Origin: Conchiformibius sp.
Lineage (GTDB): Bacteria; Pseudomonadota; Gammaproteobacteria; Burkholderiales; Neisseriaceae
NCBI GenBank assembly: GCA_029984035.1
Contig: JASBYJ010000006.1
Coordinates: 1-64,000 of the forward strand
Direction: 5' to 3'
Length of the DNA stretch: 64,000 nucleotides
Shown here: piece after piece, positions 43,646 through 54,569 of the stretch
Layout of the letters: every line of letters starts with the position of its first letter
Numbering within the stretch: the stretch's first letter is position 1
Notes under the pieces: model-generated
Seen by the model: the letters and a program-made list of their open reading frames with translations, nothing else
What the model was told of the DNA's origin: nothing
The model's database searches: none
Translations under genes and position numbers: made by a program

Positions 43646-44704
43646 ATGAAGATAGTCAGAAAAAGCAGCGGCAATAGGCTGCCTGAAAAATGGTTCAGAC
43701 GCGGTTTGTGGTTGGTCGCCGTAATATTTGCTTCGTTTTTAATCGGTTTGGGAGGGAAAATCGTTGAGGATTTGCCGCAAGCCGAGCCGTTCCGCGACTT
43801 GGAATATTATCTTGACCATAAAACGTATGACCCTCTCGAACGCCAACGCGAATCTTTGCAGCGGCAATCGGAGCAATTGTTTCAAGATTATGAAATCATT
43901 GAAAAATCATTAGAGAGCCATAAAGAGCAAATCATCTTGGAACAACGCAGTCTCAACAATTGGCTGGCGGCGCGTTCGGTAACTGAGCAGTCGGAACAGA
44001 ATCCGCAGGTTTTGCAGCGCACACGCAAATTGGATGAGATGCGTCAGCAAGAGCATGCTTTGCTGTTGCGAAAAGATGAGTTGGAAGACAGGCAGCGGCA
44101 AAATATCCGTGAAACGGATGAAGTCGAAAAGGCCGTCGGTAAGCTCGAAGATGCAGCTCGGGAGCGGAAAGAAGCGGACGAACGCCGTATCGAGCTGACT
44201 GTTTTCCTATACCGATTGCTTCTTACTTTGCCTTTGCTAGCGATAGCGGGCTATTTGTTTGCCAAGCACCGCCAATCGAAATGGTGGCCTTTTGTGTGGG
44301 GCTTTATCGGTTTTGCCCTGTTTGCCTTCTTTGTGGAATTGGTGCCGTATTTGCCTGATTACGGCGGCTATGTGCGTTATTTGGTGGGTATTGCGGTAAC
44401 CGTTGCGGCAGGGCGTTATGCGGTATTGGCAATGCAGCGTTATTTGGAACGCAAACAAGCAGAAGAGGCGATGCCGCAAAATCAAAAGCAAGAGTTGGAT
44501 TACGATTCTGCACAAACGGCCATGAGTAAAGGCATTTGCCCGCGTTGCGAACGCAGTTTGGATTTCGGCAATACGAAATTGGATTTTTGTCCGCATTGCA
44601 GTGTTCATCTGTTTAGCTATTGCACGCAGTGTAAAACACGTCACAACGCTTTTGACCGTTATTGTTTTCATTGCGGATGTAAAGCTGGAAATCATGACAG
44701 ATAG
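43646..44704 (+). CDS. Membrane protein with coiled coil and C-terminal zinc ribbon, unknown function
   Basis: 352 aa. TM1 is at about 22-40, followed by a Gln/Glu/Arg-rich coiled coil (about 70-190), a cluster of TM segments at about 193-270, and then a soluble tail. The tail has CPRCERS…FCPHCSVHLFSYCTQC…YCFHCGC, four CxxC-type pairs consistent with two zinc ribbons. The start is supported by GGGGAAA 5-6 nt upstream. A DUS lies inside the coding sequence near codon 12 (RLPEKW). I do not recognise a named family. The gene follows the EIIA gene by 14 bp and may be part of its operon. Confidence 0.65.
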   Translation: MKIVRKSSGNRLPEKWFRRGLWLVAVIFASFLIGLGGKIVEDLPQAEPFRDLEYYLDHKTYDPLERQRESLQRQSEQLFQDYEIIEKSLESHKEQIILEQRSLNNWLAARSVTEQSEQNPQVLQRTRKLDEMRQQEHALLLRKDELEDRQRQNIRETDEVEKAVGKLEDAARERKEADERRIELTVFLYRLLLTLPLLAIAGYLFAKHRQSKWWPFVWGFIGFALFAFFVELVPYLPDYGGYVRYLVGIAVTVAAGRYAVLAMQRYLERKQAEEAMPQNQKQELDYDSAQTAMSKGICPRCERSLDFGNTKLDFCPHCSVHLFSYCTQCKTRHNAFDRYCFHCGCKAGNHDR

Positions 44705-44887
44705 CCGGAGAATACTTTAGGATATAAAAATTTGATTATTATAAATTTTTATTTATCGGTAATGATGGCTGTATTTGTTTAAGATACTGTTGTGTAGCTA
44801 ATAGCCGTATTTGGGGAGTCTTATCAGTTTATTTTATTATTCATAACCTAATTGCTGTTTGATTATTGTGATAAATCAATAGAAGAT

Positions 44888-44922
44888 AAAAAGGCTGCCT
44901 GAAAATTTCAGGCAGCCTTTTT
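44888..44922. terminator. Bidirectional terminator between the zinc-ribbon gene and hup
   Basis: AAAAAGGCTGCCTGAAA (44888-44904) and TTTCAGGCAGCCTTTTT (44906-44922) pair perfectly and give a U tract on both strands. The convergent genes on both sides can share it. Confidence 0.85.
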
Positions 44923-44939
44923 GAGAAAGATGGTTTCAG

Positions 44940-45218
44940 TTATTTTTTAGCAACGGCATCTTTAAGAGCTTTACCGGCAGTAAATTTCGGTACGGTTGCA
45001 GCAGGAATGGTAATTGCAGCTTTGGTTTTCGGGTTCAAACCCTGGCGTGCGGCACGTTCGCTTACTTTAAAAGTGCCGAAACCGACCAAAGTAACACTGT
45101 CGCCTTTATGCAGGGCGGTTTTTACGACAGAGGTAAAAGCGTCCAAAGCTTTACCGGCATCGGTTTTAGTCAAACCGGCTTCTTGGGCGATAGCATCAAT
45201 CAGTTCGGATTTGTTCAT
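44940..45218 (-). CDS. hup: DNA-binding protein HU
   Basis: 92 aa histone-like protein. It starts MNKSELIDAIAQEAGLTKTDA, with the core GDSVTLVGFGTFKVSERAAR and the DNA-clasping arm RQGLNPKTKAAITIPAATVPKF containing the conserved Pro. It dimerises and bends DNA. It lies directly downstream of lon, an order common in proteobacteria, but has its own strong promoter. Confidence 0.95.
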   Translation of the reverse strand: MNKSELIDAIAQEAGLTKTDAGKALDAFTSVVKTALHKGDSVTLVGFGTFKVSERAARQGLNPKTKAAITIPAATVPKFTAGKALKDAVAKK

Positions 45219-45304
45219 GGTTTTCTCTCTCTTTAAGTTGGGAGTAAAGCAAGTGTAAAAGTCCCACCATTAGGACGTTTACGCGGGGTTTTGTAACAGG
45301 CAGA

Positions 45305-45333
45305 TTTATAGTTTATCGGACAAACGGTGTCAA
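45305..45333 (-). promoter_or_regulatory. Consensus sigma-70 promoter of hup
   Basis: On the minus strand TTGACA (45328-45333), a 17-bp spacer and TATAAA (45305-45310), about 87 bp before the hup start. This is the best sigma-70 match seen in the window and fits an abundant protein. Confidence 0.8.
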
Positions 45334-45379
45334 GCATAAGATGCAGGCAGCATCAAAAATCTGTGCTGCCTGTCGTATT

Positions 45380-47818
<2,439 letters not shown>

Positions 47819-47852
47819 GGTGTTCTCTTGATGAAATAGCAGCCTGAATAAA

Positions 47853-47878
47853 ATGGGGCGGAAAGTGTTTTTTTCAAG
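47853..47878 (-). promoter_or_regulatory. Sigma-32 (heat-shock) promoter of lon
   Basis: On the minus strand CTTGAAA (47872-47878), a 13-bp spacer and CCCCAT (47853-47858) followed by TTTATT. This matches the RpoH consensus almost exactly and lies 35 bp before the lon ATG. Confidence 0.8.
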
Positions 47879-47966
47879 CTCAGGATGGTGTGTTTGCAGT
47901 AAAAAATTGAATTCGGGATGATGTACTTTCAGGGTGTGTGAGAAGCGGAGAAGTATTTCATGCTTA

Positions 47967-48017
47967 TTTACAGGCAAATCCGCTTTACAGGCAAATCCGC
48001 TTTACAGGCAAATCCGC
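47967..48017. repeat. Three perfect tandem 17-bp repeats upstream of lon
   Basis: TTTACAGGCAAATCCGC occurs three times head to tail at 47967, 47984 and 48001, about 90 bp upstream of the lon -35. The remaining gap to 48253 contains no recognisable gene. Confidence 0.9.
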
Positions 48018-48253
48018 CAGATTTCCTTAATTATCATTTCGTATTCGTATCAAAAAAATTTGAAAACAATCAAGCCGATTTTTAGATGGCGGACAAGGAA
48101 GCTGCCGATATTGGATTGGGTTGCCTTTGAAACGGTATTCAAATGTAATCTTTTGAAATATAGGTAATTTTTAGAGCGTTGAAATCATTTCACTTTAGCT
48201 AAGGGTTGAAACAAAACATTTGTTTTAAACGATTATCGAAGAATGCGAATGTG

Positions 48254-48287
48254 TTTCAGGCAGCCTGAATTTTCAGGCTGCCTGAAA
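48254..48287 (-). terminator. argH terminator from an inverted DUS pair
   Basis: TTTCAGGCAGCCTGAA (48254-48269) and TTCAGGCTGCCTGAAA (48272-48287) are perfect reverse complements with almost no loop, just past the argH stop. Confidence 0.6.
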
Positions 48288-48293
48288 ACCCGC

Positions 48294-49673
48294 TCATTCC
48301 GTCAACGCCGCCAACCACCGCGCCGCCTGCGCCCGCACCTGTTCTGGAGCGGTGCCGCCCAAATGGTTACGCGCGTTCAGGCTGCCTTCGGGCGTGAGCA
48401 CGGCAAACACGTCTTCCGCAATCAAATCGCTGAAACTTTGCAAGGTTGCCAAAGCCAAGTCCGCCAAATCGCAGCCTTGTTGTTCGGCATGGCGCACGGC
48501 GCGGGCAACGACTTCATGACTGTCGCGGAACGGCAGCCCTCTTTTCACCAGATAATCCGCCAAATCGGTGGCGGTGGCAAAGCCCTGCAACACGGCCGCA
48601 CGCATGTTTTCGCGTTTCACGGTAACGCCGCGCATCATGTCGGCGTAAATGCGCAGGGTGTCGCGCACGGTGTCCACCGTGTCAAACAAAGGTTCTTTGT
48701 CTTCCTGATTGTCTTTGTTGTAGGCGAGCGGCTGCGATTTCATCAGCACCAGCAAGCCGGTGAGATGCCCGATGACACGCCCCGATTTGCCGCGCACCAG
48801 TTCGGGAACATCGGGATTTTTTTTCTGCGGCATGATGGACGAACCGGTGCAGAAACGGTCGGCAAGGTCGATAAAGCCGAAGCGCGGACTCATCCACACA
48901 ATCAGTTCTTCGGAAAGACGGCTCAAGTGAATCATCAGCAGCGAAGCGGCGGCAGTGAACTCAATGGCGAAATCGCGGTCGGACACCGCGTCCAGCGAAT
49001 TTTGGCAGATTTGTTCAAAATCCAAGAGCTTGGCGGTGGTTTCACGTTGAATCGGGAAAGTCGTGCCCGCCAACGCCGCCGCGCCGAGCGGCATACGGTT
49101 TACGCGTTTGCGGCAGTCGGCCATGCGCTCGTCATCGCGCCCCAGCATTTCCACATACGCCAGCATGTGATGCCCGAAGCTGACGGGCTGCGCCACCTGC
49201 AAATGGGTAAAACCCGGCATCACCGCATCGGCATGCTGCTGCGCCAACTCTGCCAACGCGGTTTGCAAATCGCGGATTAAATTGCGGATAATGTCAATTT
49301 CGCCGCGCAACCACAAACGGATATCCGTAGCCACTTGGTCGTTGCGGCTGCGCCCCGTGTGCAGGCGTTTGCCCGCATCGCCGATTTTATCGGTGAGACG
49401 GCGTTCGATGTTCATATGCACGTCTTCCAAATCCAGCGACCATTGCAGGCTGCCTGAAGCGATGTCGTCCTGAATTTCCGCCATGCCGCGCCGAATGTCC
49501 GCCAAATCCTGCGCCGACAAAATGCCCGCTTCGTGCAGCATCTGCGCGTGCGCCAGCGAGCCTTGAATATCGGCCTGCGCCAAGCGTTTGTCAAAATCAA
49601 TCGAGCCGGTGTACTGCTTCACCAGCTCGGACACGGGTTCGTCAAAACGTCCCGACCAAGTTTTGTTGCTCAT
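48294..49673 (-). CDS. argH: Argininosuccinate lyase
   Basis: 459 aa, last enzyme of arginine biosynthesis, splitting argininosuccinate into arginine and fumarate. Motifs include TWSGRFDEPVSELVKQYTGS at the N-terminus, SRNDQVATD, the T-H-Q/LQ region GFTHLQVAQPV and the fumarase/aspartase signature GSSIMPQKKNPD with catalytic Ser. Length is standard. No other arg genes are adjacent. Confidence 0.97.
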   Translation of the reverse strand: MSNKTWSGRFDEPVSELVKQYTGSIDFDKRLAQADIQGSLAHAQMLHEAGILSAQDLADIRRGMAEIQDDIASGSLQWSLDLEDVHMNIERRLTDKIGDAGKRLHTGRSRNDQVATDIRLWLRGEIDIIRNLIRDLQTALAELAQQHADAVMPGFTHLQVAQPVSFGHHMLAYVEMLGRDDERMADCRKRVNRMPLGAAALAGTTFPIQRETTAKLLDFEQICQNSLDAVSDRDFAIEFTAAASLLMIHLSRLSEELIVWMSPRFGFIDLADRFCTGSSIMPQKKNPDVPELVRGKSGRVIGHLTGLLVLMKSQPLAYNKDNQEDKEPLFDTVDTVRDTLRIYADMMRGVTVKRENMRAAVLQGFATATDLADYLVKRGLPFRDSHEVVARAVRHAEQQGCDLADLALATLQSFSDLIAEDVFAVLTPEGSLNARNHLGGTAPEQVRAQAARWLAALTE

Positions 49674-49830
49674 GTTGCTTCCTTAAAAATGTTTTTTCAG
49701 GCTGCCTGAAAAGCTGGCTTTGGGTTGGCGGTTCCTGCCATGCAAAGCGTCTTTAGGACGGCAGCCCGTCCGTCTGTTTTTACGATGCAGCCGATTGGTA
49801 TTTTCAGGCAGCCGCTGTTTATTCCTTTGT

Positions 49831-52800
49831 TCATTCCGTATGGCCGCGCCGCGCCAAGATGGTGCGTTTGCCTGAGGAATCGGCGGCGGAAAGAATGCCT
49901 TCGTTTTCCATTTGCTCCACTAAATCAGCGGCTTTGTTGTAGCCTACTCTGAGCTTGCGTTGCAAAAAGGAAATGCTGGTACGCTGTGTGCGCAATACTA
50001 AGGCTACTGCCTCGTCAAAAAGATTTTCGTTGCCGCTGCCCGGGTTGTCGCTTTCCGGTTCGTCTTCTTCAGGGTTGCTGAGAATGTCTTCGATGTAGTC
50101 GGGCGCTTCGAATTGTTTCAGATATTCTACAACGGCATGGACTTCGCTATCGGCGACAAATGCGCCGTGTACGCGTTGGGCGTAGCTGGTTCCCGGTGGT
50201 AGGAACAACATATCGCCTTGTCCCAAAAGATTTTCTGCACCCATTTGGTCGAGAATGGTGCGGCTGTCTATTTTACTGGACACTTGGAAGGCGATGCGGG
50301 TGGGAATATTGGCTTTAATCAGGCCTGTAATCACATCTACGCTGGGTCGCTGGGTCGCTAAAATCAGGTGTATGCCTGCGGCGCGCGCCTTTTGTGCCAA
50401 GCGGGCAATCAGTTGCTCGATTTGTTTGCCTGCCACCATCATCAAATCGGCAAATTCGTCCACAATCACGACAATGTAAGGCAGTTTTTCCAGTGGTTCG
50501 GGTTCCGAAGGATTTAGGCTGAAAGGATTGTTGATTTTTTTGCCGTTGCGGGCGGCATCACGGATTTTTTGGTTGTAGCCTGCCAAGTTGCGTACGCCGA
50601 CATGGCTCATTAAGCGATAGCGTTTTTCCATTTCTCCTACGCACCAATTGAGTGCGTTTGCCGCCAGTTTCATATCGGTAACCACAGGGGCGAGCAAGTG
50701 GGGGATGCCCTGATAAACGCTGAGTTCGAGCATTTTCGGGTCTATCATAATCATGCGCACGTCTTCCGGCGAAGCTTTATAGAGCATCGACAGAATCATG
50801 GCATTGACGCCAACCGATTTGCCGGAGCCGGTTGTGCCTGCCACCAGTAGATGCGGGGCTTTGGCCAAATCGGTTACGACCGCTTGACCGCTGATGTCTT
50901 GTCCCAAGGCCAGTGTCAGTTTGGACTCGCTGCCTGAAAACGCATTGTCGTTGAAAATTTCGCTCAAGCGGATAATCTGGCGTTTGGGATTGGGCAATTC
51001 CAAGCCCATACAGGTTTTGCCGGGTATGGTTTCCACCAGTCGGATAGCTGCTACTCCCAAAGAGCGGGCAATGTCTTTTTCCAGATTCAATACGGAATTG
51101 CCTCGTACGCCGACATCGGGTTCGATTTCGTAACGGGTAATCACAGGTCCTGCGTAGGCATCCAAAACTTTGACTTTGACTTTGTATTCCGCCAGTTTTT
51201 CTTCAATGGTTGCGCTGTTGTTGATGAGTTCTTCCTCACTTTGCACTGCGGCGGGGTTGTATTGAGGAGGCAACAAGAGCGATAGGGGCGGAATAGTGTT
51301 GTCAGAGGAAAAGGCGGAGTAACCGCTGCCGGAATCATTTTCCGAAACGAAAAAATTTTCTGTGGTTTCTTCGGTTTCTTTTGCTGCGGCATGGCGCAGG
51401 GCGGTTTCCTGTTCGCGGTAGTATTCTTCAAAGTCCTCTTCGGAAAGAATGTCGTATTCATTGCCTTCTTCGTCTTTTGCAATGCGGCTTGAAGGCTGCC
51501 TGAAAGTTTCGACAGGAGTAGTAACCGCACGGCGGTGTGCAGGCGTGGTGAAGAAATCGGCGGCAAAACGTTCGGCATGGGGAGAACGGGAAAAATGCAC
51601 GGGGTCGCTCAACATCGGTTCGGGCAGTAAAGATGCTTGGACGCGTACCGGTTCGGGCGGCGAGGGCATGGCAACGGCTGAGATGTCGAATGCCGATGCT
51701 GAGCTGCCTGAACCGTCTGCGTACCGCCTGTTGGATTTGCGTGCGGCAGAAGCGGGAGTACCCGACAGGTTTGCCCACACTTCGTCTTCGGGTATGACAT
51801 CCAATCCGGGCAGGCTTTGTTGCTCCGATGCGGACGGATAAATTGCTTCTCTGCGTTTGTGCAGAGAGGTTTGGATTTCTTCCATTTCGATGGCTTTGGG
51901 TTCATCGCTGCTGCCGTATCGGGATGTTTCGACAATATCGGGACGGTCGCGCAGGATTTCTTCCAAGTTGGCCAAAACGCGGTTGCGTACGCGGTTCAGT
52001 GCGGGGTCGGTTAGGGTGATGGTTTCGTTGGGCACGTCGGCTGTGATGATGACATCCGGTTGCAGCAAAGGGTCGGCATAGTCGCTCAAGCTGCGGCGGC
52101 GCGCGCGTGCCAAAGCGGGGTCGTCCGCTTCTATGATTTCGTTCGGTAAAGGTGTTTCGACGGTTTGCGGCGGAGTCTGCGATGCAGCGTCGGTGTAATC
52201 TGTGTCGATGAGCAGATTGCCGCCTGCGGCTGACCAAGCGGTTTCGTCCGATGGACTGGACGGATTGTTCTGAATATTATCCCAGTTTGAATCCGGAAGA
52301 GTGTCTTGAATATTGTCCCAGTTGTTTGAATCTGAAAGGTTGCCCAAAACGTCATCTTCTGTCGGCTCGGTGCTTAAGGTGAATGTGTCGGTTTGGCTTT
52401 CAGGCTGTGCGGAGCCGCTGTTATCGTCTATGCCGATATTGTTTTCCGGCGGGAAGCCGTCAACGGCCGTTTCACTGTTTTGCGGGAAGGCTTCGGGCGT
52501 ACTTGCTTTGACGGCGGGTGCGGGAGGGATGCTCTCGGTGAATACGGCAGCATGGGTTTTTTCCGCTAAATCCGCTACATCGGTGCGGACAGGCAAAATG
52601 TATTCTGTGGTTTCCTGTTCCGGTACGGATGTTTTCGCTTGGCTGCCTGACACTTCGGCGGGCGGCTCGGAAGAAAGAGATGTTTGGGCATCGGCATGTG
52701 CCGTTTGCGCTCGGGAATGTTCCGCAACATCGGTTCGGTCTGTACGGCGGCAGATTTCGGACCATTCTTTCTGCCAGGCGCGCGCTTGCAGATGTTGCGC

Positions 52801-52854
52801 TGCCAGCAGGCAGAGAAGCAGAATAATCAGAACAATAACGGTCGGGTACATCAT
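49831..52854 (-). CDS. ftsK: DNA translocase FtsK with a single N-terminal TM segment
   Basis: 1007 aa. Only one TM segment is visible at about residues 4-22, where E. coli FtsK has four. An about 540-residue acidic, Pro/Ser/Thr-rich linker follows. The motor (about 555-920) has Walker A GTTGSGKS, Walker B VIVDEFADL and TQRPSVDVITGLIKANIPTRIAFQVSSKIDSRTILD. The C-terminal winged-helix gamma domain (RTQRTSISFLQRKLRVGYNKAADLVEQME) reads KOPS-type polar sequences in other species. It pumps DNA at the division septum to help chromosome-dimer resolution. A second FtsK paralogue with more TM segments may exist elsewhere, as in some Neisseriaceae. Confidence 0.92.
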   Translation of the reverse strand: MMYPTVIVLIILLLCLLAAQHLQARAWQKEWSEICRRTDRTDVAEHSRAQTAHADAQTSLSSEPPAEVSGSQAKTSVPEQETTEYILPVRTDVADLAEKTHAAVFTESIPPAPAVKASTPEAFPQNSETAVDGFPPENNIGIDDNSGSAQPESQTDTFTLSTEPTEDDVLGNLSDSNNWDNIQDTLPDSNWDNIQNNPSSPSDETAWSAAGGNLLIDTDYTDAASQTPPQTVETPLPNEIIEADDPALARARRRSLSDYADPLLQPDVIITADVPNETITLTDPALNRVRNRVLANLEEILRDRPDIVETSRYGSSDEPKAIEMEEIQTSLHKRREAIYPSASEQQSLPGLDVIPEDEVWANLSGTPASAARKSNRRYADGSGSSASAFDISAVAMPSPPEPVRVQASLLPEPMLSDPVHFSRSPHAERFAADFFTTPAHRRAVTTPVETFRQPSSRIAKDEEGNEYDILSEEDFEEYYREQETALRHAAAKETEETTENFFVSENDSGSGYSAFSSDNTIPPLSLLLPPQYNPAAVQSEEELINNSATIEEKLAEYKVKVKVLDAYAGPVITRYEIEPDVGVRGNSVLNLEKDIARSLGVAAIRLVETIPGKTCMGLELPNPKRQIIRLSEIFNDNAFSGSESKLTLALGQDISGQAVVTDLAKAPHLLVAGTTGSGKSVGVNAMILSMLYKASPEDVRMIMIDPKMLELSVYQGIPHLLAPVVTDMKLAANALNWCVGEMEKRYRLMSHVGVRNLAGYNQKIRDAARNGKKINNPFSLNPSEPEPLEKLPYIVVIVDEFADLMMVAGKQIEQLIARLAQKARAAGIHLILATQRPSVDVITGLIKANIPTRIAFQVSSKIDSRTILDQMGAENLLGQGDMLFLPPGTSYAQRVHGAFVADSEVHAVVEYLKQFEAPDYIEDILSNPEEDEPESDNPGSGNENLFDEAVALVLRTQRTSISFLQRKLRVGYNKAADLVEQMENEGILSAADSSGKRTILARRGHTE

Positions 52855-53078
52855 GAACCAAACTCCGTAAACGGAATATTTGCAAAACGGCGGATTTTAC
52901 CGTGTTTCAGGCTGCCTGAAAATGTCGGTAATACGATTTGTGGGCTGACGGGCAGGATGGTGGGGCGGTTGGCAGCCGGTTAATCTGGGGGATGGGGCTG
53001 CACTTTCAGGCTGCCTGAAAAGGCGGCAAAGACAAGCCGCTGCCGTGATTTCGGTTTACGGCAGCGGCAGGAGGGTTT

Positions 53079-53966
53079 TTATTGTAACGGTGTTTGCCCG
53101 CGAGCGGTGTTGACGATGTCGATACCGAACAGTGCGTTCACATCGGTTTCATCGAAGGTATAGCGTTCGTTGCAGAAATCGCAGTCGATGGTGATGCTGC
53201 CTTCTTCGGCTACTGCGGTACCGATTTCTTCTCCGCCGAGCATGAGAAGCATGTCGCTGACTTTGCCGCGCGAGCAGGTACAGGCAAATTCGACGGTGTC
53301 GGCGGGAAAAACGCGCGGCGGGGTTTCGTGAAACAGACGGTAAAGCAGGTGTTGTGCGTCTAGTTCGGTGAGTTCTTCGGGGGTAACGGTGTCGCTTAAT
53401 GCGGCGAAATGATTCCACACTTCTGCATCGGGCGCGGTTTCAGGCAGCCTTTGCAGCAGCAGGCCGCCTACGCTGTGTTCGTTTGCGGCAAGGCTGATGT
53501 GGGTGTCCAGTTGTTCGGAGCTGCCCATATAGTGCATCAACATTTCGGCAATACTGCTGCCTTTCAAAGGCACTATGCCTTGCCATGCTTCGCCTTCGTT
53601 GGGCTGCAAAGTTAAGGCGAATATGCCGTTTTCGCCCAGCAGCTCCTGTAAACCCGCATCGTCGGCGATAGCGGCGTTTTCGTCCCAACGGGCGATGGCG
53701 CGGACGGTATGCTCGGAGGTGGCTTCGACTACCAGCATTTTCAACAATCCCTGACCTTGAACCTGCACAATCAGTGTGCCTGCCGATTTGAGGTTGCCCG
53801 ACAGCAAAACGCCTGCGGCAAGCAGCTCGCCCAAGGCGCGGCGGATGGCAAGGGGATAATGTTTGCGTTGCAGGATATGCTGCCATACGTCTTGCATACG
53901 GACATGCAAACCGCGTACGGGGTGGTGGTCAAACAGAAAGCGGGTGCGTTGGTTGCTGATGGTCAT
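53079..53966 (-). CDS. hslO: Redox-regulated chaperone Hsp33
   Basis: 295 aa. The zinc/redox switch is intact: Cys229-x-Cys231 (CTC) and Cys262-x-x-Cys265 (CDFC). The N-terminal domain has RGLHVRMQDVWQHIL, GNLKSAGTLIVQVQGQG and the family's GIVPLKGSSIAEMLMHYM-like core. It becomes an active holdase on oxidative unfolding. Single gene with DUS copies on both flanks. Confidence 0.95.
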   Translation of the reverse strand: MTISNQRTRFLFDHHPVRGLHVRMQDVWQHILQRKHYPLAIRRALGELLAAGVLLSGNLKSAGTLIVQVQGQGLLKMLVVEATSEHTVRAIARWDENAAIADDAGLQELLGENGIFALTLQPNEGEAWQGIVPLKGSSIAEMLMHYMGSSEQLDTHISLAANEHSVGGLLLQRLPETAPDAEVWNHFAALSDTVTPEELTELDAQHLLYRLFHETPPRVFPADTVEFACTCSRGKVSDMLLMLGGEEIGTAVAEEGSITIDCDFCNERYTFDETDVNALFGIDIVNTARGQTPLQ

Positions 53967-54109
53967 GGGGTGTCCTGAAATCGATATGGTTCAACGAATG
54001 GGCGGTATATGGTTTCAGGCTGCCTGAAAATCAAGTGGGCTGCCTGAAAGGGCAGTAAAGGTTTCAGGCAGCCTGTGGACATGATTGCAGGGGAATACTG
54101 CGGCAGTTT

Positions 54110-54568
54110 TTATGCTTCGTCAACCGCTTCGCGTGCAAACGTTTTTTCGCAATAATGGCATTTCAGGCGGGTGCGTCCGTTTTGGCTGCGTATGTAAAAG
54201 CGGCTTTTCACGGGTTCGCTGTGACTGGCGCAGTTGCTGTTGGGGCAGCGGAATACTTCGCTGATGCTTTCAGGCAGGGTGAGACGCATTTTTTTAACCA
54301 CGGCAAAAGCTTCGATGTGGTTGACAACGGCTTCGGGAGCAAACAGCGCCAAGCGGTTGGCATCGTGTTCGCTGAAGGACACTTCTTTGATTTTGATGAT
54401 GTCTTTTTGTCCTTGGGTTTTGCTGGGCAGGTTGAAACCTACGGTTACCGCGCTGCCGTAATGCAGGAGTTTGAATTGGCGCAAGATGGTTAGCCCCAAA
54501 CCTGCGGGAATGTGGTCGATGACTGTGCCGTTTTCAATGGCTTCCACGCTGAGTTTTTTGTGTTCCAT
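54110..54568 (-). CDS. pyrI: Aspartate carbamoyltransferase regulatory chain
   Basis: 152 aa. The allosteric nucleotide-binding half starts KLSVEAIENGTVIDHIPAGLGLTILRQF. The zinc domain has four Cys (CPNSNC … CHYC) that contact the catalytic chain. Its ribosome-binding site (GAGGAAG) is formed by the last codons of pyrB, whose stop ends 1 bp before this ATG, so the two are translated together in the 2:3 subunit complex. Confidence 0.95.
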   Translation of the reverse strand: MEHKKLSVEAIENGTVIDHIPAGLGLTILRQFKLLHYGSAVTVGFNLPSKTQGQKDIIKIKEVSFSEHDANRLALFAPEAVVNHIEAFAVVKKMRLTLPESISEVFRCPNSNCASHSEPVKSRFYIRSQNGRTRLKCHYCEKTFAREAVDEA

Positions 54569-54569
54569 T

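Noticed and set aside
47819..47977. In-frame N-terminal extension of Lon
   Set aside because: It would start upstream of the sigma-32 promoter, and the added 53 residues have no similarity to Lon N-termini.
47967..48017. 17-bp triple repeat considered as a CRISPR or iteron origin
   Set aside because: There are no spacers, no cas genes and no replication initiator gene nearby. Three head-to-tail units are too few to support an origin.
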